Positions 33,579 to 44,645 of a DNA stretch of 64,000 nucleotides are shown here, piece after piece. The notes under the pieces are model-generated. The model saw only the letters and a list, made by a program, of their open reading frames with translations. It did no database searches and was not told the DNA's origin. Where the stretch lies: contig CM064519.1 of the NCBI GenBank assembly GCA_032716605.1, positions 30,991,414 through 31,055,413 on the forward strand. The letters are read 5' to 3'. The stretch comes from Paralithodes platypus. Lineage: Eukaryota; Arthropoda; Malacostraca; Decapoda; Lithodidae. Both the position numbers and the translations under genes were made by a program. Positions within the stretch are counted from its first letter, which is position 1. Each line of letters starts with the position of its first letter.

Positions 33579-36354
33579 AGTTACAACACATCACAAACAC
33601 CCCACACACCCCACACATCATCCTGGGTGGTGACTTCAACGCCAAGACGTCGGCCTGGTTTGTCGACAACCCCGACACAGACAGAGGGCGGGTACTACAA
33701 AACCAAACCGATAACCTCATCATCCTTAACGACATCCATCAACATACCCATATTCCTCACCAAGCCCTCTATAACCCATCATCTCCTGACATCACCTTTT
33801 GCTCCCCAGAACTCGCCCCCACAACATCCTGGAGGGTGGTCAGAACCTTAGGCTCTGACCACCTCCCGATCATTATCACCACCAAAACCAGACTCACCCC
33901 AGCTAGCCACAAACACACATACACCAATTATAAAAGAGCTAACTGGGAAGCATTCACAAATGAGACAGAACAACACTTCACAACTCTAAACAGTACACCC
34001 ATCACTAACATCAACAATGCTGTACACATACTCAATAAAACGATCCAAAACGCTGACAAGAAACACATTCCAAGAGGTAACAGGAAAAGACACAACCCCA
34101 ACTTCACACCAGAAATTCAAAACCTCATCAGACAACGCGACATACTGAAACACTCCCCAGCACCCCACACACAAGACATCACACAACAAATTCAAGCACT
34201 CAACACCCAAACTAACAACAAAATACAAGAACAACAAAAACTAAATTGGAATAACTTCCTACAAACACTTGATCACAAAACAAACCCCAAAAAACTCTAC
34301 AAAACACTAAACAGCATCACACTTTCCAACAGCAACACAACACAATCACATGCTGCAATCACAACAACAGACTCTACTCCTTCATGTAAACAACAAGCAA
34401 ACACTCTCATCAATCACTTTTCACATGTCAGCCACCTAAAACCTCACAAAGACGACCGACGTGTCATCCGACGTAAGAGACAATTCCCCACAGACCCTGA
34501 CTATACACCCTTCACCAATCACCAGACAAAGCATATCATCAACAATCTCAAGCACTCACCCGCCTGTGGCCTAGACAACATAAGCAACATACACCTCAGA
34601 CACCTGGGACCACAAGGCATACAAGCACTCACTAACATATCAAACTACAGCTATTCACACAACACAATACCAGACATTTGGAAGCATGGTATCATCATCA
34701 CATTCCCCAAACCCAACAAAGACCCCACGCTACCCTCCTCGCACCGCCCCATCACACTTCTTTGCTCCCCCTCCAAAGTCATGGAACGCCTAGTATTACA
34801 ACTAATTACACCTGACCTACCCCTAGCTCCAACACAACATGGCTTTAGGCCACTGCACTCCACAAACACTCTTCTCACAGACCTTACACAAAGAGCTTTC
34901 GACGGCATCAACTCAGCTAGACCACCACACAGATCACTATTAGCCACACTCGACATTAGTAAAGCCTTCGATGCCATCCCCCGCCACAACCTAACAAACA
35001 AAATCTACAACACAAACATGCACAACAACACAAAAAGGTGGCTGGCCAACTTCCTAGCAGGCAGATGTGCACACGTATCTTTTGCCGGTCAGTCATCTAA
35101 AATCAGAAACTTTCCAAACGGAGTCCCACAAGGATCCGTCCTATCGCCCGCACTCTTCAATCTGTACATGCACGATATAACTACACCCAATACGCCCCAA
35201 ATAAACTTAGCCTCCTATGCAGATGACATAACACTCACATGCACACACCATGACCCAACAAGAGCAACAGATCTCCTTCAACCCTATCTCAACACACTAC
35301 ATGGTTGGTGCACTACAAACAGACTTAATCTAGCCCCAGCCAAATCCACCGCAACCCTGCTCACAAGTTGGACAGGAGAACACGAATACATCCCTCAACT
35401 CACCATAAACAACACACCCCTAACACATACACACACACCCAAAATCCTAGGAGTAACATATGATACTCATATGACATTCAAACAGCACACCACAAACATT
35501 AAAAAGAAACTGACACCCAGACTTAACGCCCTCAGGTCACTTGCTCACACAAAATTTGGACACAACAAAGAAACTACCACCACAGTATATAAACAATACA
35601 TAAGATCAGTGATGGAATATGCAAGCCCAGCCTGGGCTTCTAACCTAGCTGAAACACATCATAAGACCTTACAGACTATTCAAAACAAAGCCCTGAAGAT
35701 CATTACAGGCTGCACAGCTACTTCACCCACAGATCACCTACATCAAGAAACCAAAATTCTCAAAGTCAAAGACCATCTGGACATGAGAGGCACTCAATTC
35801 CTGGCAGCAGCCTCCACGGACCAAGACCACCCACTAAACTACATGGCAACACACCCACAGACACCAAGAAACATCAAAACAACACCCAGCACACGGTATC
35901 ACACACAATTATTGTCCTCTCTCCCTCCCTGCCCACCCCGAACCAACTTCCAGAAGCACATCCATACTCATATCTCTCACCGATCCATCCACTCACTCAC
36001 AGACAATACGCAGCTGCATGCACGACCTCCCGAAATCCATCCTTCCGAATCCTCCCTTCCTCGCGAGGACAGAGTCCACCTGGCCAGGCTGAGATGCGGA
36101 CACCATCCAGCTCTCCTGAGCTATCAGAAGAGACTGGATGACTCCGTTGTCGACGCCTGCCCGGGATGTAACACAGCACCCCATACCATTAAACACATCA
36201 TAGAAGACTGCATTTCACACAACCACTTACGCCAACAACACAATCTACACTCAATGAGAGCTCTGTGGGAAAGCCCGATCGTGGCCATGGCCTTTCTCAG
36301 GGACTCGGGGCTGTTCGGCCAGGCAGCTTAGGGAACAACAACAACAACAACAAC
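33579..36354 (+). mobile_element. LINE-B, 5'-truncated sister of LINE-A, with TSDs
   Basis: A plus-strand insertion flanked by perfect 12-bp target-site duplications AACTCAATTTTG at 33567-33578 and 36355-36366. It begins inside EN just before GGDFNA and ends with GGGGCTGTTCGGCCAGGCAGC, a TAG stop and an (AAC)n tail. It aligns end to end with LINE-A on the minus strand and supplies the ~484 bp missing in that element's gap. Intact target duplications and a continuous reading frame point to recent insertion. Confidence 0.95.
33581..36331 (+). CDS. LINE-B EN (partial) and reverse transcriptase
   Basis: One uninterrupted frame of 916 codons runs from the truncation point to TAG. It covers GGDFNAKTSAWF (33626 onward), GSDHLPI (about 33851), a basic linker, RT fingers and palm ([55 protein letters not shown]), the catalytic YADD at 35216-35227, and the C-terminal LPREDRVHLARLRCGHH followed by CPGC...H...H. 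The EN N-terminus, PHD finger and 2A-like motif are lost by 5' truncation. A GTG at 33836 is not a meaningful start, and the first ATG lies well into RT. RT domain residues appear intact. Confidence 0.93.
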   Translation, partial: LQHITNTPHTPHIILGGDFNAKTSAWFVDNPDTDRGRVLQNQTDNLIILNDIHQHTHIPHQALYNPSSPDITFCSPELAPTTSWRVVRTLGSDHLPIIITTKTRLTPASHKHTYTNYKRANWEAFTNETEQHFTTLNSTPITNINNAVHILNKTIQNADKKHIPRGNRKRHNPNFTPEIQNLIRQRDILKHSPAPHTQDITQQIQALNTQTNNKIQEQQKLNWNNFLQTLDHKTNPKKLYKTLNSITLSNSNTTQSHAAITTTDSTPSCKQQANTLINHFSHVSHLKPHKDDRRVIRRKRQFPTDPDYTPFTNHQTKHIINNLKHSPACGLDNISNIHLRHLGPQGIQALTNISNYSYSHNTIPDIWKHGIIITFPKPNKDPTLPSSHRPITLLCSPSKVMERLVLQLITPDLPLAPTQHGFRPLHSTNTLLTDLTQRAFDGINSARPPHRSLLATLDISKAFDAIPRHNLTNKIYNTNMHNNTKRWLANFLAGRCAHVSFAGQSSKIRNFPNGVPQGSVLSPALFNLYMHDITTPNTPQINLASYADDITLTCTHHDPTRATDLLQPYLNTLHGWCTTNRLNLAPAKSTATLLTSWTGEHEYIPQLTINNTPLTHTHTPKILGVTYDTHMTFKQHTTNIKKKLTPRLNALRSLAHTKFGHNKETTTTVYKQYIRSVMEYASPAWASNLAETHHKTLQTIQNKALKIITGCTATSPTDHLHQETKILKVKDHLDMRGTQFLAAASTDQDHPLNYMATHPQTPRNIKTTPSTRYHTQLLSSLPPCPPRTNFQKHIHTHISHRSIHSLTDNTQLHARPPEIHPSESSLPREDRVHLARLRCGHHPALLSYQKRLDDSVVDACPGCNTAPHTIKHIIEDCISHNHLRQQHNLHSMRALWESPIVAMAFLRDSGLFGQAA

Positions 36355-36481
36355 AACTCAATTTTGGAATGTTCCCTCTGAATCAAGGTTTGATAATACT
36401 CGTAAATTGTAAAAATATAATACTAAACTATTTGTGTATTTATATATTCCATTTCTTATTGCAATTTAAGTGTCCTTTGAC

Positions 36482-36484
<3 letters not shown>

Positions 36485-36518
<34 letters not shown>

Positions 36519-38800
36519 AGACAATGAACGGAGGAAGGAAAAACACAGATAAAACAAAAAAGGTCCATGTGCCTAAAGGCATCCTCCATTCATAAAATGT
36601 TTGTAACAACTGGATTTAAACATTTGTAGATTGTAAGTATGTGGAAAGCAATTCGAGGGAAGTGAATTCCAAAGAGTAGTAGTTCTAGGGATAAATGAAT
36701 TTTGATAAGCAGAAGTTCTGCATTGTGGAGGAGAAAGTGTAAATTCATGGGCGCTCTCAGCTGCCCTAGTTCTACGGGGAAAGTTGTGGAGAGGTGGCAC
36801 AATTGAAGCAAGTTCCTCGGAACAATTTCTGTGAAAATATCTGTAGAATAATGCAAGGGATGCAACGTTTCTTCGTATGGATAATGTAGGAAGGTCCTGT
36901 GTGATTGCAGGGTTATTGATTAATCTAATAGCTTTATTTTGAATGTTGTCCAACTGCCTCAATGCAGCCACTCCACTTCCACTCCACAGAGGTGAACAGT
37001 AATCCATCTGAGAACGCACATGACTTTTATATATTACGGCCAACTGCTCGTCAGTGAAGAATTCTCGAACTCTGTACAGGAGTCCCATTTTTTTAGAGGC
37101 ATTCTTAGCAATGCTTCTAACATAATGTGTCCAGCTCAAGTTAGTAGTTAATGTTACACCGAGAATGTCAATACTAGGGGAAGTGGGAATATTTACATCA
37201 TTAAAAAATATATGGGAGTCAGTGAGATTCAGTCGGTTAGAAAATTGAATGTACTTGGTTTTCTGTGCATTAAAGGAAACCAGATTCTTTTGTCCCAATT
37301 CTTCAATCCTAGAAAGGTCCTGATTCAGAGAAATTGCAGTGCTTATTTTTGAATTTATAAGATCGGGTTGGGTGAAAGAATTGGTAAATGTGAAGGAACT
37401 GTGGAGTGTTGAGTCATCTGCGTAGGAATGTATTGGATTATGAGTGGTAGATATGAGATCATTGATATGAATGAGGAACAGAGTTGGGGCCAAAACTGAT
37501 CCCTGGGGAACACCAGCATTTATTGAGTGAAATTGAGAATAAAGGCCATCTACCATTACACATATTTTTCTGTTATGAAGATAAGAAGAAATTAGTGGAA
37601 CTAATGATGCAAGGCCGTAGTGTGACATCTTCGACAATAAGGATTGATGCCAGACTCTATCAAATGCCTTTGATATATCCAGTGCTATTGTATGTGTTTC
37701 ACCATGTTGGTATGTAGCTTGGTTGATTTGATGGGTAAGAAGGCAAAGAATGTCTGCAGTTGATCGACATCGTCTAAAACCATATTGCCTATCACTGATT
37801 AATTCATTATTCTCAAAATGCTTAATTATGTGATTATTTAATGTAATTTCAAAGACTTTACCAAGAGTGGAAGTTATAGCTATTGGTCTGTAGTTTGATG
37901 GATCTGAAGAGGCACCTTTTTTAGGAACTGGATGGATGTTTGCTTCTTTCCAGGGTACTGGGAAGCATGAGGTATGAGTACATAGACGGAAAATGTTTGC
38001 CGATACAGGAGCGAGCACCAAGGAGCAATTCTTGAGTACTATTGGAGGAATTTCAACTGGACCAGGAGCCTTATCTACTGAGAGATTCTGCAAAATAGTT
38101 TTGACATGTCTGGTGTGGATCTTAAGTGAGGGAATTTCAGGCGAATTAAAATTAAGTACAGGGACATCTTGATTTATTTCATCTAAGGTTGAGTTGGTGG
38201 AGAAAATATCCGCAAGAAGGTTAGCTTTACCTCGTGGGTCACTTACAAGATTGCCAGTCGGAGATTTTAATGGTGGAATGGATGAAGCAGTTGTGAAGTT
38301 GGATTTGAATGAGTTAAGAGTAGACCAAAATATTTTGTTATCATTTGGATTACTTAGAAGTTTATTTGCCTGCTTGTGGAGAAAGTTTGATTTAGTTAGG
38401 TTTAATACAGTTTTGGCATGATTTCTGATGTTTCTAAAGTAATTAAAGGCTTCATGTGTTTTTGATCTTGTGTATGCATTGTAGGCTATTGCTTTTTGTT
38501 CAGTTACTCTAGCACAATTATGGTCAAACCATTTAGGTGAATTAGATCTTTTAATGTACTTTTGATGAGGAATAAAAGTTTCCATTCCAATTTTTACAAA
38601 ATCTTGTATGTGGCTCAAGGTGGAGTGTACATCATTAGAAAAGAAAGAGGTCCAGGGAATATCAATAAAGAAACCTTGAAGACCCTCCCAGTCTGCCCTA
38701 TCGTAATGCCATTTAGTCACCAAAACAGGTTCAGAGTGGGAAGGTGTGGTAGGTGATAGACAGGTGGCCTGTATCAGACAGTGATCAGAAGTTTTGTTTT
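36485..38800 (-). mobile_element. LINE-H, 5'-truncated non-LTR retrotransposon with poly(A)
   Basis: The plus-strand T33 run at 36485-36517 is the poly(A) tail of a minus-strand element. The coding region starts in EN at TSDHCLIQATC (about 38770-38797) and runs through RT. The truncation point lies just upstream of the SDH motif. No clear target-site duplication could be separated from the T-rich ends. Same superfamily as LINE-G but a different family. Confidence 0.9.
36573..38723 (-). CDS. LINE-H reverse transcriptase, intact frame
   Basis: An uninterrupted frame of 716 codons, open further upstream to the EN SDH motif near 38797. Order: HYDRADWEGLQGFF linker, [61 protein letters not shown], catalytic SYADDSTLH (YADD at 37413-37424), NAQKTKYIQFS, SIDILGVTL, MDYCSPLWSG and C-terminal TTLWNSLPSNCFP. 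KAPGPVEIPP departs from the usual KAPGPDGIPP, which could reduce activity. The ATG at 38723 is internal to the ancestral protein. Confidence 0.92.
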   Translation of the reverse strand: MVTKWHYDRADWEGLQGFFIDIPWTSFFSNDVHSTLSHIQDFVKIGMETFIPHQKYIKRSNSPKWFDHNCARVTEQKAIAYNAYTRSKTHEAFNYFRNIRNHAKTVLNLTKSNFLHKQANKLLSNPNDNKIFWSTLNSFKSNFTTASSIPPLKSPTGNLVSDPRGKANLLADIFSTNSTLDEINQDVPVLNFNSPEIPSLKIHTRHVKTILQNLSVDKAPGPVEIPPIVLKNCSLVLAPVSANIFRLCTHTSCFPVPWKEANIHPVPKKGASSDPSNYRPIAITSTLGKVFEITLNNHIIKHFENNELISDRQYGFRRCRSTADILCLLTHQINQATYQHGETHTIALDISKAFDRVWHQSLLSKMSHYGLASLVPLISSYLHNRKICVMVDGLYSQFHSINAGVPQGSVLAPTLFLIHINDLISTTHNPIHSYADDSTLHSSFTFTNSFTQPDLINSKISTAISLNQDLSRIEELGQKNLVSFNAQKTKYIQFSNRLNLTDSHIFFNDVNIPTSPSIDILGVTLTTNLSWTHYVRSIAKNASKKMGLLYRVREFFTDEQLAVIYKSHVRSQMDYCSPLWSGSGVAALRQLDNIQNKAIRLINNPAITQDLPTLSIRRNVASLALFYRYFHRNCSEELASIVPPLHNFPRRTRAAESAHEFTLSPPQCRTSAYQNSFIPRTTTLWNSLPSNCFPHTYNLQMFKSSCYKHFMNGGCL

Positions 38801-39452
38801 TTTAATCAACACTATGCCTAGGGAAAACCTTGTGTATGTGTCAGTGTATAGGATTATCATGTAATTTGTTAGAAACTTACATTTTGATACATTAATTGCT
38901 AGCTTCAAATTGAATACATCATAAACATATACCATTATATAACTTTTATATTTTCTAAATGCGTAAATGCCATAAGCTTATCCTATATTTTTACGAATGA
39001 ACGAAAGATACTAGCAAAACGTGATAAAAACATCTTTCACATAAATGTCGTTCAATATACAGTTGTTCAATAAATCAGTTCTTCCTTGGGTCCATAACAA
39101 CCAAGGGAAATATTTCTCCACCAACAAGAACAGATTATTTTCTTCTTCCTATTTACTAATTCATTGTCCACGCTGAGGTCGAAGCTCCCGTGACTCTCGC
39201 CTTGAATTATCGTCCTTACTGCTTGCTTGTGTTTCCGCACTCTATTGCTCCGCCTTGCTAGCTCCTTTACCAATCCTCGTGGGGTGTAATTTATGGCTAC
39301 AAATATAGAGTTGCGAAATTTCCTTCACTTCGCTGTGCTTTCACTCTACTCACATTTTTTCCCGATATCTTATATTGTTGTTGTTTTATCTTATGTAGTT
39401 TATAAACTATTCTTGATTTGTAGTTTATTTAGTATATTTACTTGTGCTTATA
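38801..39452. other. Unannotated AT-rich DNA
   Basis: A small inverted repeat (GTTCTTCCTTGGGTCC... / ...CCAAGGGAAATATTTCTCC) lies near 39080-39125. No gene seen. Confidence 0.4.
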
Positions 39453-39458
39453 TATACC

Positions 39459-39526
<68 letters not shown>

Positions 39527-39555
39527 AAACCGGGTATATATAATATATATAATAT
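39453..39555. repeat. (AT)n microsatellite
   Basis: A long (TA)n run with CCGG interruptions at the edges (ACCGGTATAT, AACCGGGTATAT). Confidence 0.95.
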
Positions 39556-40274
39556 AAACATGTATGAGTGTCTCTATTGAAAATTGTTATTCCTTTAAGC
39601 TAAAAGTAGTTGTATTGTTATACGTTTTCAGATAAAACTTAGATAAACTGTACAATTTAAATTAATTATTCAAAAACAAATATTTTATCTAACCGAAAAC
39701 TTGTTTGTAACGATCAAAATAACTCGAAATATTAACTGAAATGAGATATTTATCCTTGAAAGATTCTGAACCACAGGGAAATTTACCAATAACATAAAGC
39801 TACCCTACTGCATGTGGCAAAACAGTCGTGTTACTCATTTTTATAAATTATAAATTCAGATATTAGAATCCACCATAGCATCTTAATATACTGCATTAAA
39901 AACAAATCATACTCTATCTTTGTCTTTCAATATTCATAAACAATCACGATCTCGTTGTCTGTATAGTGAAAGAGTTGTTTTAAAAGTGATATCAGCTCTC
40001 ATATCATTCGTGTACTCTACTACAATCTCTGCCTAATTCAATAAAAAATTACCGTATTGTCTACTTCCTTTTGAACCTACATTGTGACCTAACATACGAC
40101 AACAGGCATGCTCAATATAGCACTAATTGGCTCCGAAATGCGTGCAGGTGTCGTTTAAATTGGTCCTGTCCGTGGTCGATTTGGTCCTTGGTCGATATGG
40201 GAGAATTGTATTAATTTATTAATTTATGTTTTATATATTTTGTTAATTTTGTTTCCTCTTAGACATTTATCAAG

Positions 40275-40450
40275 CCATAGACTACAGTAGATCTGGACTC
40301 GCTATTGCTCGCCAGGAACAAATTTACACCTAAATGGCATAAACGGTCTTGATATTGATACAGAAATGGGAAGAATGCTATTAAAATCGACAAACTAATG
40401 GGGCGAACGTCTTAGAATCTCTAAACAAATTGGGGCTAAACATGAGGGAG
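40275..40450. repeat. Half-arm of a foldback element plus dispersed repeat R4
   Basis: CCATAGACTACAGTAGATCTGGACT (40275-40299) equals one end of the palindrome at 56304-56520. It is followed by CGCTATTGCTCGCCAGGAACA and AAACTAATGGGGC-type sequence that recurs at 48044-48165. Confidence 0.6.
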
Positions 40451-41654
40451 AAGGGGAAGCATCAAAACAATCACACCTACCCATAACAACCTCTACTTCT
40501 CTACATCCCGTTCCCGTCTTTTAGCCTAACCACTTCAACTTAACTTTTCCCTTTTACTTTCTCTCTATGCCACTCGACCTTCTTTTATCACACCCACTAC
40601 CACCACTCATCTGTTCTAGTTTGCATGTATCTGCCCCCCTTCTCCCCCCCCCCCCCCAGAATACCATCACTAAGCCATGTTCTACTACACTTACACTACT
40701 AGTACCTGCTGATTCTACCTTATCACCATCACTAAGCCATGTTCTACTACACTTACACTACTAGTACCTGCTGATTCTACCTTATCTTCCATTTTCCGTC
40801 AATACTCAACCTTCCTTTTCTTTCCTACATCAACCAACGTCAGTATTATAATTGTTTTCCCCTTTTTCTTCAAACCCAGTCACTCGACATCAAAGCTCCT
40901 CTTATCATAAAGTTATCACCGTATTCAACAGTTTCCTCTCGGTCAACCAAACCTCAGCCCTCTCCTTCTCCTGTATATTCACCATAATTTCCCAGTCCTC
41001 CTCTACTCTTTCCCCTATCATTAAAGAAACATTTCTATGTGATAACTTAATTCTTCATTTCAATCTAACAAAGAAAAAAACAAAAAACACACAACATTCA
41101 ATCGTTACTCTTCTCCCCTATATCTGCCTATTTTCAACTTGCTAAGATATTTATAGTGGGTGAGGGCTGATCCTATCCAGAGTGAGGTTTGGCATCCTCT
41201 ACCCAACCTTAGCCCTTTCTGTCTGTCTCTTTAACTGTCCTAATTTTCATTCTGGGGGTGGGAGGCTATGAATGCTCCTCCCCTTGTTAAATTCACCTAT
41301 TAAGCGAGACAAAGATAGGGGCGAGGGAACGCGAAAGTGGTCCTGGCCTCTAAGAATTGGAACTATTAATGTTGCTTGTTTTCGGTCTCTGTCTCGAGTC
41401 GGCTACCTCCAGCTATGGGGTATGTGCCTAAGTATATACATACACACATACATACAAGTTCTTTATATTGCCAAACTAATCAACCTCATACTTTTGTTTC
41501 TTCTAACAGTGTCTCACAAACATAGAGGGCAACTTCAGTTTGCCCTCCAAAATACCTTCTCTTTCTATCAATGCACTATACTACTAACACTTTACATACT
41601 ACACTATATTCTAAAAAATAACAACAAAACAAGGAAAAGAAAATAGATCAACAA
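40451..41654. other. Pyrimidine-rich DNA with a 62-bp tandem duplication
   Basis: The C/T bias is strong at 40500-41000. A perfect 62-bp direct duplication starts ACCATCACTAAGCCATG at 40663-40724 and 40725-40786. A C-run is at about 40644-40657. No gene seen. Confidence 0.7.
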
Positions 41655-41920
41655 CGACGTCCCTCGGAGTCCCCAGATGGGAGGGGGGGGGGGGGGGGGC
41701 TCAAATGCCCCCAACAACTTGACGCCTGGTGACGACTCCTCAAAATGTAATGGACCGATAACTATCAATATTCGTGGACAATGTTTGATGCTGGGGTGCA
41801 CTGTGGCCATCACAGAGCAAGAAGCTGTGCGGGGGTGAAGTACCCACGGAGACGATTGAGCACACCTAACTTTTGGAAGCTGTTTTAGCAAGAGTGATAA
41901 TTAGATCATCCAAGACAGGT
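41655..41920. pseudogene. LINE-G-family relic with opposed segments
   Basis: 41660-41790 (plus) resembles the LINE-G 5' end: CTCGGAGTCCCCAG, a G-run and an ITINIRG-like EN start. 41795-41920 matches LINE-G RT in the minus direction (GCTGTGCGGGGGTGAAGTACCC, GATTGAGCACACCTAACTTTTGG; compare 25975-26060). The two parts face each other, so an internal inversion or two independent fragments is implied. Confidence 0.6.
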
Positions 41921-43010
41921 TACACACAGCCTTGTAAGCATCAATATACCTGCTGCTGCTTGTTTTCATCTGCACTCCTTTTGCACATGCCACACTAATC
42001 GAAAGGGTAGAGTAAAAAACAAAAATTGTTTCATCAATTCACCTCCTCTTACTAATTCCCTACAATCTCTTTTTACACGCCGCAATATTACATATCTCTC
42101 ACTCTTCTAGCGCTATTACAATAACCAATGTTCTTCAGAGCTTTATCAATGTATACCTCCTCCCTTACTGAGAGTAGGGAGCACCCATCTTTCATCACAT
42201 TCCCACCCACATTCTGTCCAACTCTCTAGCCCGAGAGTAAACCGATTTTCCCGTTTATTCTTCTACTCAACAAGTAAGCTCTGAAACTGTCTCCCTCAAT
42301 CTGTCTTTCCCTCATCCTATAACTTAAACTGCTTGAAGCACCGTGTGTCCAGATATTTTGACTCTAACGTACCTTGATTTTTTTTTTTTTTTACCCTTTC
42401 AAGCTTGGGAGTGACACTTATTACAGTAAAATTTGCCTTCTGTCTCCTCCATACACATACAAAAAAATAAAAAATAAACTTTCCTTCCTCATCCCACAGA
42501 TTCTGACAACCACCATGTGTGACCAATACTTTAAACATTGTAAATAGATCCTTCATGTTGTTTCTATACTGTAATATGATGCACACACACAAGATGATTA
42601 AAGCCTCTTGGGATGTTTAAAACTAGCACCTCTTCTGCCTCCTACCCCCATCTCTTCACCCTTCCTCCTCCCTTACCCTCTCTCCACCCCCATCACCACC
42701 AACCCACCACTCGCGTCCTAATGCCTGTGATCATGGGGTGGGGTAATCTTGGGACATTATCAGAATTTCAGAGGATTTGTCATATGCACTTCTTCTGGTC
42801 TCCCTCGTCTTAGTAATTCAGCCCCGGGAGGATATGGCTGGGGATCCGTCAAAACCCGAACTGTATAATCTGGCTTCTGCCCTCCTGGAGTATCACTATT
42901 ATTGCAGTTCCCTAATTAGATTGTTGCTTAGGTTCACATCGCGGATACGGTTTCATTGGGCTGATGGATAGGCTGTGATAGGTGGCTTTATGCAGTATGA
43001 TAAACAGGTT
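41921..43010. other. Intergenic DNA with a LINE-G 3' UTR relic
   Basis: At 42404-42480 the plus strand reads GGGAGTGACACTTATTACAG...TGCCTTCTGTCTCCTCCATACACAT, similar to the LINE-G 3' UTR and to the SINE at 55598. It is preceded by a T-run. The rest is unannotated. Confidence 0.5.
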
Positions 43011-43081
43011 TGTTATTGTTGTTGTTGTTGTTTCGTTGATGCTGTTGTGGTTATTGTAGTGTGTGTGTGTGTGTGTGTGTG
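43011..43081. repeat. (TTG)n and (GT)n microsatellites
   Basis: (TTG)n at about 43011-43030 and (GT)n at 43060-43081. The sequence after (TTG)n does not match the LINE-A/SINE-1 tail. Confidence 0.85.
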
Positions 43082-43133
43082 TTACTCAGTTACTTGTTCG
43101 TCAAGGGGAATCCACGCAATGCGAGCAAGCTCA

Positions 43134-43241
43134 TGCTAACACATGAAAGGAGACAAGCCCAATTTGTCTCCGCCCGGCCGGGGATTGAACCCCCGACCCC
43201 TCGTGTGCGAGACGAGAGCTCTACCTACTAGGCTACGGGCT

Positions 43242-43274
<33 letters not shown>

Positions 43275-43320
43275 ACTCTAGTTGTACTTACTCTAGTGTG
43301 TGTGTGTGTGTGTGTGTGTG
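43134..43320 (-). mobile_element. SINE-2 copy 2 with (GT)n linkers
   Basis: On the minus strand, (AC)n, then CTAGAGTAAGTACAACTAGAG (tail motif, 43270-43297), (AC)n, then the tRNA-like head at 43240-43172 and ~40 bp of body. The order shows a SINE-2 tail joined through (AC)n to a following SINE-2 head. Confidence 0.7.
43172..43240 (-). other. tRNA-like head of SINE-2 copy 2, anticodon CGC
   Basis: Its anticodon arm CTCGT-CTCGCAC-ACGAG is a perfect 5-bp stem with a 7-nt loop (anticodon position CGC), and its T-arm contains GGGGTTCAATCCCC. The fold is better than in copy 1. Its setting inside a repeated SINE argues against a functional tRNA. Confidence 0.65.
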
Positions 43321-44645
43321 TTAGAGTCTATGTGGTATTATGCAATATTTCCGCTACAATGAAGATAGCATAATTAATGGAATGCCCAAGATTAAGTGGT
43401 TGTTTTCAATTTGGTCTAATATATGCTTATGGAAATGGAACCGTTTATAAAATTGTAATGTAAAAAGATAAACTTATTCAATATACCCCATATACCCTGT
43501 CAGAGATATAATGCATATTCTGTAATTCAAAGAGCTGCAAGTCAAGAAATGCCTAAAAGCACCAGACTAATTATCAATCACACAATATGAATATGAATAT
43601 CAGTGCTGGATAGGATAGGATATACATTAAGATAAGGCGGGGATAAAACCATCACACCATACTAGTAGTATTGTATGTTTTATATTTTGTTTTACTATAT
43701 ATTTTATATAATTTTATTGTTTTTATTCTTTTGGGTGGTGGTGGTGGTGGTGTGAGGGATGGGGGGCGGAGATGGTATTGAAAGGGTATACAATCTTCTA
43801 TCATCTGAATAAAAACAAAATATGCATGCAAAAGCAGCCCACAAAATGCTACTGTATTTATTGCACTTTCATACACACGCGTACTGCATTAAGGCTAGTG
43901 TGGTTGAGTGATTTGTGTTAATGAGCAGGCAACCACAAGGTTCCGAGTTCAAGTCCCGATATGTAGATGGAAGATATTGGGATTAAATGTGTTTTGTACT
44001 TAGTTTCAGTACCATACATTACCACAAAGCCCACCAACACCCCGTACAAACATGCAATAACAAATACCTAATGGACAATGGGCTCAATAGATGGGGTGTG
44101 AGTATATGCAGTTCAAGATCACAAGTCGTGATGATGAGACAGGGATACTGCAGGTTCGATTAATCCAACTGCCCCGAACTCAACTGATAGACAATCAAGG
44201 CGTCCTTGATCTGATAAGATAGACTATGTAGAGCCAGTAATGGCAAAGTTCGCTATCTTCAATAAGAGCTCCAGGATTCATCGTGTTGAGATACACTATT
44301 TATAGTTCATGGAAAGCCTGTGTCTGGAAGAAGAGTTAGAACAAAATAGAGGAAGCGTATATAAATTTTTCGTTATCCGTAATCAGGGGTGTCTCATGCC
44401 GTGTTGTATACTACTAAAGACTTTCATCTACGTATTGAAAAAGCCTGGCCAAGGCAAAAGATTTTCTGGCCTTTACAACCTTAATACAAAAACGAACATA
44501 CATTTTCAAAATTGTGAAAAACCTGTTATCCTCCGGCAAATTACGGGGTGAGTGAGTTTTCAAAATGGATACTTGATCCAGACAACTGCAGTAAATGAAG
44601 AGAAAGAAGCAAAGTATAAATGCGGAAACAATAAGGAAGCAAGCA
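43321..44645. other. Unannotated DNA, possible tRNA-like SINE head near 43893
   Basis: GTGTGGTTGAGTGATTTG and GAGTTCAAGTCCC at about 43898-43963 resemble A and B boxes. A (GGT)n tract lies at 43733-43752. No gene recognised. Confidence 0.35.

Noticed and set aside
41272..41420. Possible LINE endonuclease start (frame containing PLRIGTINV)
   Set aside because: Only a short resemblance to the EN N-terminus, with no following EN motifs.
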